Shown here piece after piece: positions 1 through 7,939 of a stretch of DNA of 64,000 bases (positions are counted from its first letter, which is position 1; each line of letters opens with the position of its first letter). Source of the DNA: Roseicyclus sediminis (lineage in GTDB: Bacteria; Pseudomonadota; Alphaproteobacteria; Rhodobacterales; Rhodobacteraceae); assembly GCF_025515305.1 (NCBI RefSeq), contig NZ_JAOPHT010000005.1:124001-188000 (forward strand), written 5' to 3'. Under the pieces are notes generated by a model. The model was not told the origin of the DNA. It searched no databases and worked only from the letters and a program-made list of their open reading frames with translations. Position numbers and translations under genes: made by a program.

Positions 1-595
1 CTGGCTCGGCCCGGCCTTCGCCCTCCTCGATTGATCGAACAGGCACGCCGCCCCGGCAAGGGGTGAACCGCGGCCTTGCCGGGCAGCTGCCGCGCGGGGC
101 CGGCGCACCGGCCCCGGCTGAAAACAAAGTCGACTGACGCCGGGCGCGAAACACCCTTTGTTCTGAGGCTCTCGCGGCGCATTTGAAAATTTCTTCACAA
201 CTTCTGCGTCGCGGCGTGAAGGATCACGACATAATCCTGAGCCGCCACTCCACGACATATTCTTTCGCAGGGGCAAACCTGCCATGTTGCCCACGGCGGC
301 GGAATCGGCATGCACAAGGTGCATCGCCACGCTGCCAGATGCGGCCGGCACCGGCTCATCCGCGAGGGGAACAGAGCGCGGATGCAGGGAACGCCCGGTA
401 ACGGCCCGCAGGAGGAGGTTGGGGGAGGCTGACCCGAAATCGTCATGCCCCGTAGCGGGCGACCAAGGCCCCGGCCGCGTGAAACATCGCATCGGGGCGG
501 GTCTTGCGGATCACGCGGGGGCACAGGGGCCCCGCGGACGGCCTGGTGTGGTCCGCTGATATGTTCGGGTCGTCGCATTCCGGAGGGGATATCAC
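1..595. other. Intergenic region upstream of acs
   Basis: No convincing gene is seen. The first 34 bases read in one frame as a short hydrophobic tail with high G/C at third positions, ending in TGA at 32-34, so they may be the C-terminus of an upstream plus-strand gene cut by the window edge. Bases 96-115 form an inverted repeat. Bases about 180-260 are less GC-rich than their surroundings and are the likeliest place for the acs promoter, but I cannot point to a clear -35/-10 pair. The short open frames here lack ribosome sites and recognisable products. Confidence 0.5.
96..115. repeat. Perfect 8-bp inverted repeat (hairpin)
   Basis: GGGGCCGG (96-103), loop CGCA (104-107), CCGGCCCC (108-115). 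No T-run follows on either strand, so it is not a classical intrinsic terminator. It could still end or stabilise the transcript of a gene lying left of the window. Confidence 0.4.
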
Positions 596-2539
596 GTGCC
601 CAAGGATACCCAGACCTCGCCCGCCCTGCTTGCCGACGCTCATATCGACGCCGCAGATTACAGCCGCATGTACGCAGACTCGGTCCGCGACCCGGAGGCC
701 TTCTGGGCCGAGCACGGGAAGCGTCTCGACTGGATCAAGCCGTACACCAAGGTGAAGGACACGTCCTTTGCCCATGACGACGTGCATATCCGCTGGTTCG
801 AGGACGGCACGCTGAATGTCGCGACCAACTGCATCGACCGCCATCTTGAGAAGCGCGCCGACCAGACCGCGATCATCTTCGAGGCGGACGATCCGAAAGA
901 GCCGTCCCAGCACATCAGCTATCGTCAGCTCCACAACGAGGTCGGCCGCTTCGCCAACGTCCTGAAGGAACTGGGCGTCGAGCGCGGCGACGGCGTCGTG
1001 CTCTACCTGCCGATGATCCCCGAGGCGGCCTATGCGATGCTGGCCTGCGCGCGGATCGGCGCCATCCATTCCGTCGTCTTCGCCGGCTTCTCGCCCGACG
1101 CGCTCGCCAACCGGGTGAACGACAGCGAGGCCAAGGTGGTCGTCACCTCCGACGGCGCGCCGCGCGGCGGACGGGTCACCGAACTGAAGGACAACGTCAA
1201 CAAGGCGCTCCTGCATTGCGACGACCACGTGAAGTGCCTCGTCGTGAAGCGCACCGGCCAGCAGGTCGCATGGGTGGCCAACCGGGACGTCTGGTACGAC
1301 GACATCGCCTCGACCGTCGGCACCGAATGCCCGGCCGAGGAAATGGGCGCGGAGGATCCGCTGTTCATCCTCTACACCTCGGGCTCGACCGGCAAGCCGA
1401 AGGGCGTGGTTCACACGTCGGGCGGCTATCTCGCCTATGCGGCGATGACCCACCAGTACACGTTCGACTACAAGGACGGGGACGTCTTCTGGTGCACGGC
1501 GGACGTCGGCTGGGTCACCGGGCATTCCTATATCGTCTACGGCCCGCTGGCGAACGGCGGAACGACCCTGATGTTCGAGGGCGTGCCCACCTACCCCGAC
1601 GCTGGCCGGTTCTGGGCGGTGTGCGAGAAGCACTCCGTCAACCAGTTCTACACCGCGCCGACGGCGATCCGCCTTCTCATGGGCCAGCCCGACGAGTTCG
1701 TGACGAAATACGATCTCTCCAGCCTCAAGCTGCTCGGCTCGGTCGGCGAGCCGATCAACCCCGAAGCCTGGAACTGGTACAACGAGGTCGTCGGCAAGGG
1801 GAAATGCCCCATCGTCGACACATGGTGGCAGACCGAGACGGGCGGCCACCTCATCACGCCGCTGCCGGGCGCGACGCCGACCAAACCGGGCTCGGCCACG
1901 GTGCCGTTCTTCGGTGTGCAACCCGTGCTGCTCGATGCCCAGACCGGCGCCGAGATCCACGAGACCGCTGCCGAGGGCGTCCTGTGCATCAAGGACAGCT
2001 GGCCCGGCCAGATGCGCACGCTCTGGGGCGATCCCGAACGCTTCGTCAGCGCCTACTTCTCCGACTACAAGGGCTACTACTTTACCGGCGACGGCTGCCG
2101 CCGGGACGAGGATGGCTATTACTGGATCACCGGTCGGGTCGATGACGTCATCAACGTCTCGGGCCACCGGATGGGCACTGCCGAAGTCGAAAGCGCGCTG
2201 GTGGCCCACGATGCCGTGGCCGAGGCCGCCGTGGTCGGCTTCCCGCACGAGCTGAAGGGCCAGGGCATCTACTGCTACGTCACGCTCATGGCCGACGAGG
2301 AGCCCACGGAAGAGCTGAAGAAAGAGCTTCAGACCTGGGTCCGCAAGGAGATCGGGCCGATCGCGAAGCCCGACGTCATCCAGTTCGCCCCCGGCCTGCC
2401 CAAGACGCGCTCCGGCAAGATCATGCGCCGCATCCTGCGCAAGATCGCCGAGAACGACTTCGGCGCGCTCGGGGACACGTCCACGCTGGCGGACCCGTCT
2501 GTCGTGGACGACCTCATCGCCAACCGCGCGAACACGTGA
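596..2539 (+). CDS. acs: Acetyl-CoA synthetase (AMP-forming)
   Basis: Cytoplasmic ligase that converts acetate, ATP and CoA to acetyl-CoA, AMP and PPi. The 647-aa product is full length for the family. The adenylate-forming P-loop motif [11 protein letters not shown] lies near residue 259. The C-terminal [11 protein letters not shown] motif carries Lys608, equivalent to the lysine whose acetylation switches off Acs in other bacteria. The start is GTG at 596, preceded by GGAGGGG at about 582-588; an upstream ATG in another frame is not used. adk follows 10 bp downstream and a symporter pair comes after it, so the operon imports acetate (or a related short acid), activates it, and recycles the AMP formed. 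Confidence 0.97.
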   Translation: MPKDTQTSPALLADAHIDAADYSRMYADSVRDPEAFWAEHGKRLDWIKPYTKVKDTSFAHDDVHIRWFEDGTLNVATNCIDRHLEKRADQTAIIFEADDPKEPSQHISYRQLHNEVGRFANVLKELGVERGDGVVLYLPMIPEAAYAMLACARIGAIHSVVFAGFSPDALANRVNDSEAKVVVTSDGAPRGGRVTELKDNVNKALLHCDDHVKCLVVKRTGQQVAWVANRDVWYDDIASTVGTECPAEEMGAEDPLFILYTSGSTGKPKGVVHTSGGYLAYAAMTHQYTFDYKDGDVFWCTADVGWVTGHSYIVYGPLANGGTTLMFEGVPTYPDAGRFWAVCEKHSVNQFYTAPTAIRLLMGQPDEFVTKYDLSSLKLLGSVGEPINPEAWNWYNEVVGKGKCPIVDTWWQTETGGHLITPLPGATPTKPGSATVPFFGVQPVLLDAQTGAEIHETAAEGVLCIKDSWPGQMRTLWGDPERFVSAYFSDYKGYYFTGDGCRRDEDGYYWITGRVDDVINVSGHRMGTAEVESALVAHDAVAEAAVVGFPHELKGQGIYCYVTLMADEEPTEELKKELQTWVRKEIGPIAKPDVIQFAPGLPKTRSGKIMRRILRKIAENDFGALGDTSTLADPSVVDDLIANRANT

Positions 2540-2549
2540 GGGCGGAGCG

Positions 2550-3239
2550 ATGAAGGACACAGCGACCGAGACCCGCCCCGTGAACCTGATCCTGCTGGGC
2601 CCGCCCGGCGCGGGCAAGGGCACGCAGGCGCGGATGCTGATGGAGCAGTTCGGCCTCGTGCAGCTGTCGACCGGCGACCTCCTGCGGGGGGCCGTCGCGG
2701 CGGAGACCGAGGCTGGTCTGGCGGCAAAGGCCGTGATGGAGACGGGCGCCCTCGTCTCCGACGAGATCGTGCTGGCCGTCCTGAAGGAACGGCTCGACCA
2801 GCCGGATGTGGCCGCTGGGACGATCCTCGACGGTTTCCCGCGCACCGCCGCGCAGGCCGAAGCACTCGACGCCCTGCTGGCCGAACGCGGACAGCGGATC
2901 GACGCCGTCATCAGCCTCGAGGTGGACGACGCGGCGATGGTGGAGCGCGTCTCGGGCCGCTACACCTGCGCCGCCTGCGGCGAGGGCTACCACGACAGCT
3001 TCAAGATGCCGGCCGTGGCCGGCGTCTGCGACAAGTGCGGCGGGACGGAGATGAAGCGCCGTGCCGACGACAACGCCGAGACGGTGCGCACGCGGCTTCA
3101 GGCCTACCATGCCGAGACCGCGCCGCTCATCGACTACTACGCCGCCCGCGGCACCCTCACCGGCATTCCCGCGATGGGAGAGATCGGCGAGATCGCGGAA
3201 CGGATGTGCGCGATCGTGACAGGCGTCACGACCGCATGA
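2550..3239 (+). CDS. adk: Adenylate kinase with zinc-binding LID
   Basis: Interconverts AMP plus ATP with two ADP. The 229-aa protein has the P-loop GPPGAGKGTQA near residues 12-22, the DGFPRT motif, and a long LID containing a Cys-x2-Cys / Cys-x2-Cys set (in YTCAACGEGY and CDKCGG), which is the metal-binding LID type known from Paracoccus and Gram-positive enzymes. It sits directly after acs, whose product AMP it would recycle. Housekeeping adk in this group usually lies among ribosomal protein genes, so this may be a second, acetate-dedicated copy; that is an inference because the rest of the genome is not visible. Confidence 0.95.
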   Translation: MKDTATETRPVNLILLGPPGAGKGTQARMLMEQFGLVQLSTGDLLRGAVAAETEAGLAAKAVMETGALVSDEIVLAVLKERLDQPDVAAGTILDGFPRTAAQAEALDALLAERGQRIDAVISLEVDDAAMVERVSGRYTCAACGEGYHDSFKMPAVAGVCDKCGGTEMKRRADDNAETVRTRLQAYHAETAPLIDYYAARGTLTGIPAMGEIGEIAERMCAIVTGVTTA

Positions 3240-3329
3240 CCAGATCTTCCGGCGGGGTCGCACCCTGCCGGAGGACGATGTCGGCCGGACCAGGAGGGGC
3301 CGGTCGGCGGACCTCGAAGGGAGAGCTAA

Positions 3330-3587
3330 ATGGCTGAAAAATCTGATAACAATGCCTATTGGGCCGCGAATATCCGCCTGGTCACCATCTCGCTGGTGAT
3401 CTGGGCATTCGCGTCCTACGGCTTCGGGATCCTGCTTCGGCCGCTGATCAGCGGTATCGCGGTGGGTGGCACGGATCTGGGCTTCTGGTTTGCCCAGCAG
3501 GGATCGATCCTCGTCTTCCTTGTCCTGATCTTCTTCTATGCCTGGCGCATGAACAAGATCGACAAGGAACATGGCGTGGACGAGTAA
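3330..3587 (+). CDS. DUF4212 small subunit of sodium/solute symporter
   Basis: The 85-aa protein has two predicted membrane helices: about residues 15-38 (containing VTISLVIWAFASYGFGILL) and about 50-72 (containing SILVFLVLIFFYAWRM). Its C-terminus, KIDKEHGVDE, is typical of DUF4212 proteins. These are encoded immediately before SSS-family symporters of the VC_2705 type, as here (15 bp gap), and are thought to be a partner subunit. A GGGAGAG ribosome site precedes the ATG. Confidence 0.9.
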   Translation: MAEKSDNNAYWAANIRLVTISLVIWAFASYGFGILLRPLISGIAVGGTDLGFWFAQQGSILVFLVLIFFYAWRMNKIDKEHGVDE

Positions 3588-3602
3588 GGGGCAGACCAAG
3601 TC

Positions 3603-5393
3603 ATGGATCAGACAACACTCAACATCATCGTCGTGGGGCTGTCGTTCGCGCTCTACTTCGGTATCGCGATCTGGGCCCGCGCGGGCTCCACGTCGGAATT
3701 CTACGCCGCCGGCCGGGGTGTGAACCCCGTCGTCAACGGGATGGCCACCGCCGCTGACTGGATGTCGGCGGCTTCGTTCATCTCGATGGCCGGCCTCATC
3801 GCCTTCTCGGGCTACACCAACTCGCTGTTCCTGATGGGCTGGACCGGCGGCTACGTGCTCATGGCCATGCTTCTCGCGCCCTACCTGCGGAAGTTCGGCA
3901 AGTACACGGTGCCGGAGTTCATCGGCGACCGCTACTACTCGAACACCGCACGCGTCGTGGCGGTCGTTTCGCTCATCGTCATCTCGGTCACCTACGTTAT
4001 CGGCCAGATGACTGGGGCGGGCGTTGCCTTCTCGCGCTTCCTCGAGGTGGAATCGACCACCGGCCTGTTCATCGCCTCGGCGGTGGTTTTCGTCTACGCG
4101 GTTCTCGGCGGCATGAAGGGCATCACCTACACGCAGGTGGCCCAGTATGTCGTTCTGATCATCGCCTACACGATCCCGGCCGTCTTCATCTCGCTGCAGC
4201 TGACCGGCAACCCGATCCCGGGTCTCGGCCTGTTCTCGACCATGGCCGAAGGCCAGGTCGGCGCGGGGCAGCACCTGCTGGTGACGCTGGACGGCCTGCT
4301 GACGGATCTCGGCTTCAACGAGTACACCGCCGGCACGAACGCCTGGCTCATGGCGCTCTACACCCTGTCGCTGATGATCGGCACCGCGGGCCTTCCGCAC
4401 GTCATCATCCGCTTCTTCACGGTGCCGAAGGTGGCCGACGCTCGTTGGTCCGCAGGCTGGGCGCTGGTGTTCATCGCGCTGCTGTACCTCACCGCTCCCG
4501 CGGTCGGTGCAATGGCTCGCCTGAACATCACCACGCAGTTCTGGCCCGAGGGCATCCAGGGTGAGGCCGTGTCGCTCGAGACGATCGAGAACGACGACGC
4601 CTACGACTGGATGGCGACGTGGCAGGCAACCGGCCTTCTGGGCTGGGAAGACAAGAACGGCGACGGCCGCATCCAGTACTACAACGACGCCAATGCCGAC
4701 ATGCAGGCCCTGGCGGCGGAGCGTGGCTGGGCCGGCAACGAGTTGACCAACTTCAACCGGGACATCCTGGTTCTGGCCAACCCGGAAATCGCCAACCTGC
4801 CGGGCTGGGTCGTCGCACTCATCGCGGCGGGCGGCATCGCGGCGGCACTGTCCACCGCGGCAGGCCTTCTGCTCGCCATCTCCTCGGCGATCAGCCACGA
4901 CCTCATCAAGTCGGTGATCAACCCCAACATCTCGGAGCGGGGCGAACTTCTCGCGGCCCGTATCTCGATGGCGGGCGCGATCGTGCTGGCGACGTACCTG
5001 GGTCTCAACCCGCCGGGCTTCGCGGCGCAGGTTGTGGCACTGGCCTTCGGTCTTGCCGCGGCCACCCTGTTCCCGGTGCTGATGATGGGGATCTTCTCCA
5101 AGCGGATGAACTCCGCCGGTGCGACCTGGGGCATGCTGGCCGGTCTGATCTCGACCTGCCTGTACCTGTTCCTCTACCTCGGCTGGTTCTTCATCCCGGG
5201 TACGAACATGCTGACCGCAGACCAGTACCTGTTCGGCATCCCGCCGACCCACTTCGGCCCGATCGGCGCTGTGTTCAACTTCGCAGTCGCCTACCTCGTG
5301 TCGAACGCAACGGCCGCTCCGCCCAAGGAAATCCAGGACCTCGTCGAGAGCGTCCGGATCCCGCGCGGCGCCGGCGCGGCGATCAACAAGTGA
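3603..5393 (+). CDS. Sodium:solute symporter, VC_2705 subfamily
   Basis: Inner-membrane SSS-family Na+ symporter of 596 aa with about 13 hydrophobic helices; the conserved sodium-site region is near AADWMSAASFISMAG (residues about 50-65). It is paired with DUF4212 and linked to acs, so acetate or another short carboxylate is the likely substrate. It resembles ActP, but E. coli ActP partners with a DUF485 protein, so I do not use that name. A long non-membrane segment (residues about 305-395) interrupts the helices and contains DKNGDGRIQYYND near residue 350, close to an EF-hand calcium loop. The ribosome site is weak (GGGGCAG). A terminator follows. Confidence 0.9.
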   Translation: MDQTTLNIIVVGLSFALYFGIAIWARAGSTSEFYAAGRGVNPVVNGMATAADWMSAASFISMAGLIAFSGYTNSLFLMGWTGGYVLMAMLLAPYLRKFGKYTVPEFIGDRYYSNTARVVAVVSLIVISVTYVIGQMTGAGVAFSRFLEVESTTGLFIASAVVFVYAVLGGMKGITYTQVAQYVVLIIAYTIPAVFISLQLTGNPIPGLGLFSTMAEGQVGAGQHLLVTLDGLLTDLGFNEYTAGTNAWLMALYTLSLMIGTAGLPHVIIRFFTVPKVADARWSAGWALVFIALLYLTAPAVGAMARLNITTQFWPEGIQGEAVSLETIENDDAYDWMATWQATGLLGWEDKNGDGRIQYYNDANADMQALAAERGWAGNELTNFNRDILVLANPEIANLPGWVVALIAAGGIAAALSTAAGLLLAISSAISHDLIKSVINPNISERGELLAARISMAGAIVLATYLGLNPPGFAAQVVALAFGLAAATLFPVLMMGIFSKRMNSAGATWGMLAGLISTCLYLFLYLGWFFIPGTNMLTADQYLFGIPPTHFGPIGAVFNFAVAYLVSNATAAPPKEIQDLVESVRIPRGAGAAINK

Positions 5394-5410
5394 TCGCCTG
5401 AACGGATCGG

Positions 5411-5481
5411 ACAGGGCCTGCGACACCGCGGGCCCTGTTCAAGACACCGGCGCATCCCGACACCTTCGGGGTGCGCCTTTC
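5411..5481 (+). terminator. Tandem hairpins ending the acs-symporter operon
   Basis: The first hairpin pairs ACAGGGCC (5411-5418) with GGCCCTGT (5431-5438). The second pairs GGCGCATCCCG (5449-5459) with CGGGGTGCGCC (5467-5477), including one G-T pair, around a 7-base loop, and runs into TTTCT. The second has the shape of an intrinsic terminator with a short T-tract. It separates the symporter from the next gene at 5502. Confidence 0.65.
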
Positions 5482-5501
5482 TACTTAACGGGAGCGGACC
5501 G

Positions 5502-7316
5502 ATGAGCCTCGACATCGCAGCCACGCTGGCCGGCACGCATCCCTACGACGCCCTGCCCGATGCAGATCGCGCGGCGCTCGCCGCCCAAGTCGACCTGCAG
5601 GAAATCGACGCCGGGGCGACGCTCTACAGGGTCGGCGATCCGCAGACACACCTGTACCTGATCCTCGAAGGTCGCATCGACATCACCGACGAGGGCGGCG
5701 AGGTCCTGTCCATCCTCGGGCCCCGCAACTCCTTCGGCGAACGCGGGCTGATGAAGGACGGCACCGCCGTCGTGACCGCCACCGCCGCCGAGGACAGCCG
5801 GCTTCTGCGCATTCCCGCCGCGGCGTTCCACGCGCTCCTGCGCGACCATCCCCGCGTGATGCGCTTCTTCGACCGGACGCGGCCGGCCGCAAGGCGCCGC
5901 CAGGACATCACCACCATCGCGCTCGCCGACCTGATGACGCGCGACCCGCTGACCTGCCCTCCCGAGACCCCGCTGATCGAGGCGGCGCGGAAGATGCGCG
6001 AGATCCACGTCTCCTGCATCATCGCCGCCGAGGAAGGTACAGTGAAGGGCATCCTGACCACCGGCGACATCGCCAGCCGCGCGGTCGCCGAAGGCGTGCC
6101 CTTCGACACGCCGGTGGCCAGCGTCATGACGCCCGATCCCATCACCCTGCCCCCCACCGCCCTTGTCGCCGACGTCCTGCACACGATGGTCGAACGCGGC
6201 ATCACACACATGCCCGTGGTCGAGGCCGGCAAGCTCGTGGGCATCCTGACCCAGACCGACCTGACGCGGTTCCAGGCCACGTCCTCGGCCGCGCTGATCC
6301 AGGAGATCGCATCGGCCCCGGACAGCGCGACGCTGGCGAAGATCGTGGGCCGCATCCCCGAGCTTCTGGTGCAGCTCGTCGCCGCCCAGAACCCCCACCA
6401 GGTCGTGACGCGGCTGATCACCGATATCGGGGACGCGACGACGCGGCGCCTTCTTGCGCTCGCCGAGGCGAAGCTCGGGCCGCCACCCGTGCCCTACCTT
6501 TGGCTCGCCTGCGGCAGCCAGGGGCGACAGGAACAGACCGGGGTCTCGGACCAGGACAACTGCCTTATCCTCGACGATGCCGCGACGCCCCCCGACGACG
6601 CCTATTTCGCGGAGCTCGCCAAGTTCGTGTCCGACGGGCTGAACGAGGCGGGTTATTTCTACTGCCCCGGCGACATGATGGCGACGGCGGTCCGCTGGCG
6701 GCAGCCGGTGCGCGTCTGGCGGCAGTACTTCGCGGGCTGGATCGCCACGCCGAACCCCGAGGCACAGATGCTCGCCTCCGTCATGTTCGACCTGCGGCCC
6801 ATCGGCGGGAACTTCGGCCTCTTCGCCGACCTGCAGGAAGAGACGCTGGCGGCCGCCTCGAAGAACTCGATCTTCGTGGCGCACATGATCTCCAACTCGC
6901 TGAAGCATCAGCCGCCGCTGGGGCTTTTCCGAGGCTTCGCCACGGTCCGCTCGGGCGAGCACAAGAACACGATCGACCTCAAGCACAACGGCGTCGTGCC
7001 GGTCGTGGACCTCGGCCGCGTCTACGCGCTGAAGGGACGTCTGACCGAGGTGAACACGCGCGCGCGGCTCCTGGCCGCGATCGAGGCGGGTGCGGTGTCG
7101 ACAACCGGGGGGCGCGACCTGATCGACGCCTATGACATGATCGCGCAGACCCGGCTCGAACATCAGGCGGAACTGATCAAGTCCGGCGAGAAGCCCGACA
7201 ACTTCATGACGCCCGCGGATCTTTCTGATTTCGAGCGCAGCCACCTGCGCGACGCGTTCGTCGTCATCAAGACCATGCAAAACGCCGCCGGCTCCGGCCG
7301 CGGCTACCTGAGTTGA
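5502..7316 (+). CDS. cNMP-binding/CBS/DUF294 nucleotidyltransferase-like protein
   Basis: Predicted cytoplasmic signalling protein of 604 aa. Residues about 15-130 form a cyclic-nucleotide-binding fold (LYLILEGRIDITDEGGEV, GPRNSFGERGLM). Two CBS domains follow (about 140-260, starting LADLMTRDPLTCPPETPLI), then a DUF294 nucleotidyltransferase core with the GlnD-like signature GSQGRQEQTGVSDQD near residue 345, and a DUF294 C-terminal domain. Proteins of this architecture are commonly encoded beside VC_2705-type symporters, so it may modulate acetate uptake in response to nucleotides; target and reaction are unproven. An ACGGGAG site precedes the ATG. Confidence 0.88.
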   Translation: MSLDIAATLAGTHPYDALPDADRAALAAQVDLQEIDAGATLYRVGDPQTHLYLILEGRIDITDEGGEVLSILGPRNSFGERGLMKDGTAVVTATAAEDSRLLRIPAAAFHALLRDHPRVMRFFDRTRPAARRRQDITTIALADLMTRDPLTCPPETPLIEAARKMREIHVSCIIAAEEGTVKGILTTGDIASRAVAEGVPFDTPVASVMTPDPITLPPTALVADVLHTMVERGITHMPVVEAGKLVGILTQTDLTRFQATSSAALIQEIASAPDSATLAKIVGRIPELLVQLVAAQNPHQVVTRLITDIGDATTRRLLALAEAKLGPPPVPYLWLACGSQGRQEQTGVSDQDNCLILDDAATPPDDAYFAELAKFVSDGLNEAGYFYCPGDMMATAVRWRQPVRVWRQYFAGWIATPNPEAQMLASVMFDLRPIGGNFGLFADLQEETLAAASKNSIFVAHMISNSLKHQPPLGLFRGFATVRSGEHKNTIDLKHNGVVPVVDLGRVYALKGRLTEVNTRARLLAAIEAGAVSTTGGRDLIDAYDMIAQTRLEHQAELIKSGEKPDNFMTPADLSDFERSHLRDAFVVIKTMQNAAGSGRGYLS

Positions 7317-7329
7317 GGAAGGAGACGCC

Positions 7330-7863
7330 ATGTTCTGGGCGCTGATCACCGCCGTGGTGGCCGGCTTCGCGGGGGCCGGGATCGGCCTGCTGCTGCGGTC
7401 GCTGTCGCGCAAGCGGCTGCCCCAGGGCATCATCCCGATCTGCGCGGGCCTCGCCATGCTCGCCGCCACCGTGGGCACCGAGTACGGCTGGTATCCCAAC
7501 GTGTTGCGGAACATGGCGGCGGATACGGTCGTCGTTTCCACCCGCGAGCAGCAGACATGGTATCAGCCCTGGACCTATGTCCGGCCCTGGGTGCGCGGCT
7601 TCATCGCCTATTCGCCGTCCGAGACGGTCGAGACCGCGCCCGGTTCCGGGATCCAGGTCGTGCAGATCCGCCGCCAGGAACGCTGGCAGCCGCAATTCGT
7701 CCTGCCTGTCCTCGTGGATTGTGACGGCGCACGCCGGGCCGAGATCACGCCCTCGACCACCTTCACCGAAACCGGGGCACCCGTGGATGCCGGCTGGCTG
7801 AGCCCCGGCCGCGATGACCCGATCCTGAATTCCGTCTGCAGCGGGGGGGCTGCAGGCGGCTGA
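7330..7863 (+). CDS. Conserved hypothetical membrane protein
   Basis: The 177-aa protein has two membrane helices near the N-terminus (about 3-22 and 34-52) and then a soluble part rich in Trp and Tyr (TWYQPWTYVRPWVRGF). I recognise no enzymatic motif. AAGGAG precedes the ATG by 6 bases. It lies between the DUF294 protein (13 bp gap) and the exonuclease fusion and is probably co-transcribed with both. The C-terminus ends in a Gly/Ala/Ser tail. Confidence 0.75.
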   Translation: MFWALITAVVAGFAGAGIGLLLRSLSRKRLPQGIIPICAGLAMLAATVGTEYGWYPNVLRNMAADTVVVSTREQQTWYQPWTYVRPWVRGFIAYSPSETVETAPGSGIQVVQIRRQERWQPQFVLPVLVDCDGARRAEITPSTTFTETGAPVDAGWLSPGRDDPILNSVCSGGAAGG

Positions 7864-7939
7864 CGAAACCGCCCGCCCGGCGCCGCGCGACCGCCGGGAG
7901 AGGGCACCAAGTGACGGGGCAAGGAGGAGGCCCCGAAAG

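Noticed and set aside
96-115. Intrinsic terminator
   Set aside because: A strong stem but no T-run on either side, so it is listed only as an inverted repeat.
443-5426. Very long minus-strand open frames opposite acs, adk and the symporter (822 and 970 codons)
   Set aside because: They lie antisense to clearly recognised genes; in high-GC DNA the opposite frame rarely meets stop codons. The translations are Arg/His/Gly/Asp-rich and match no family.
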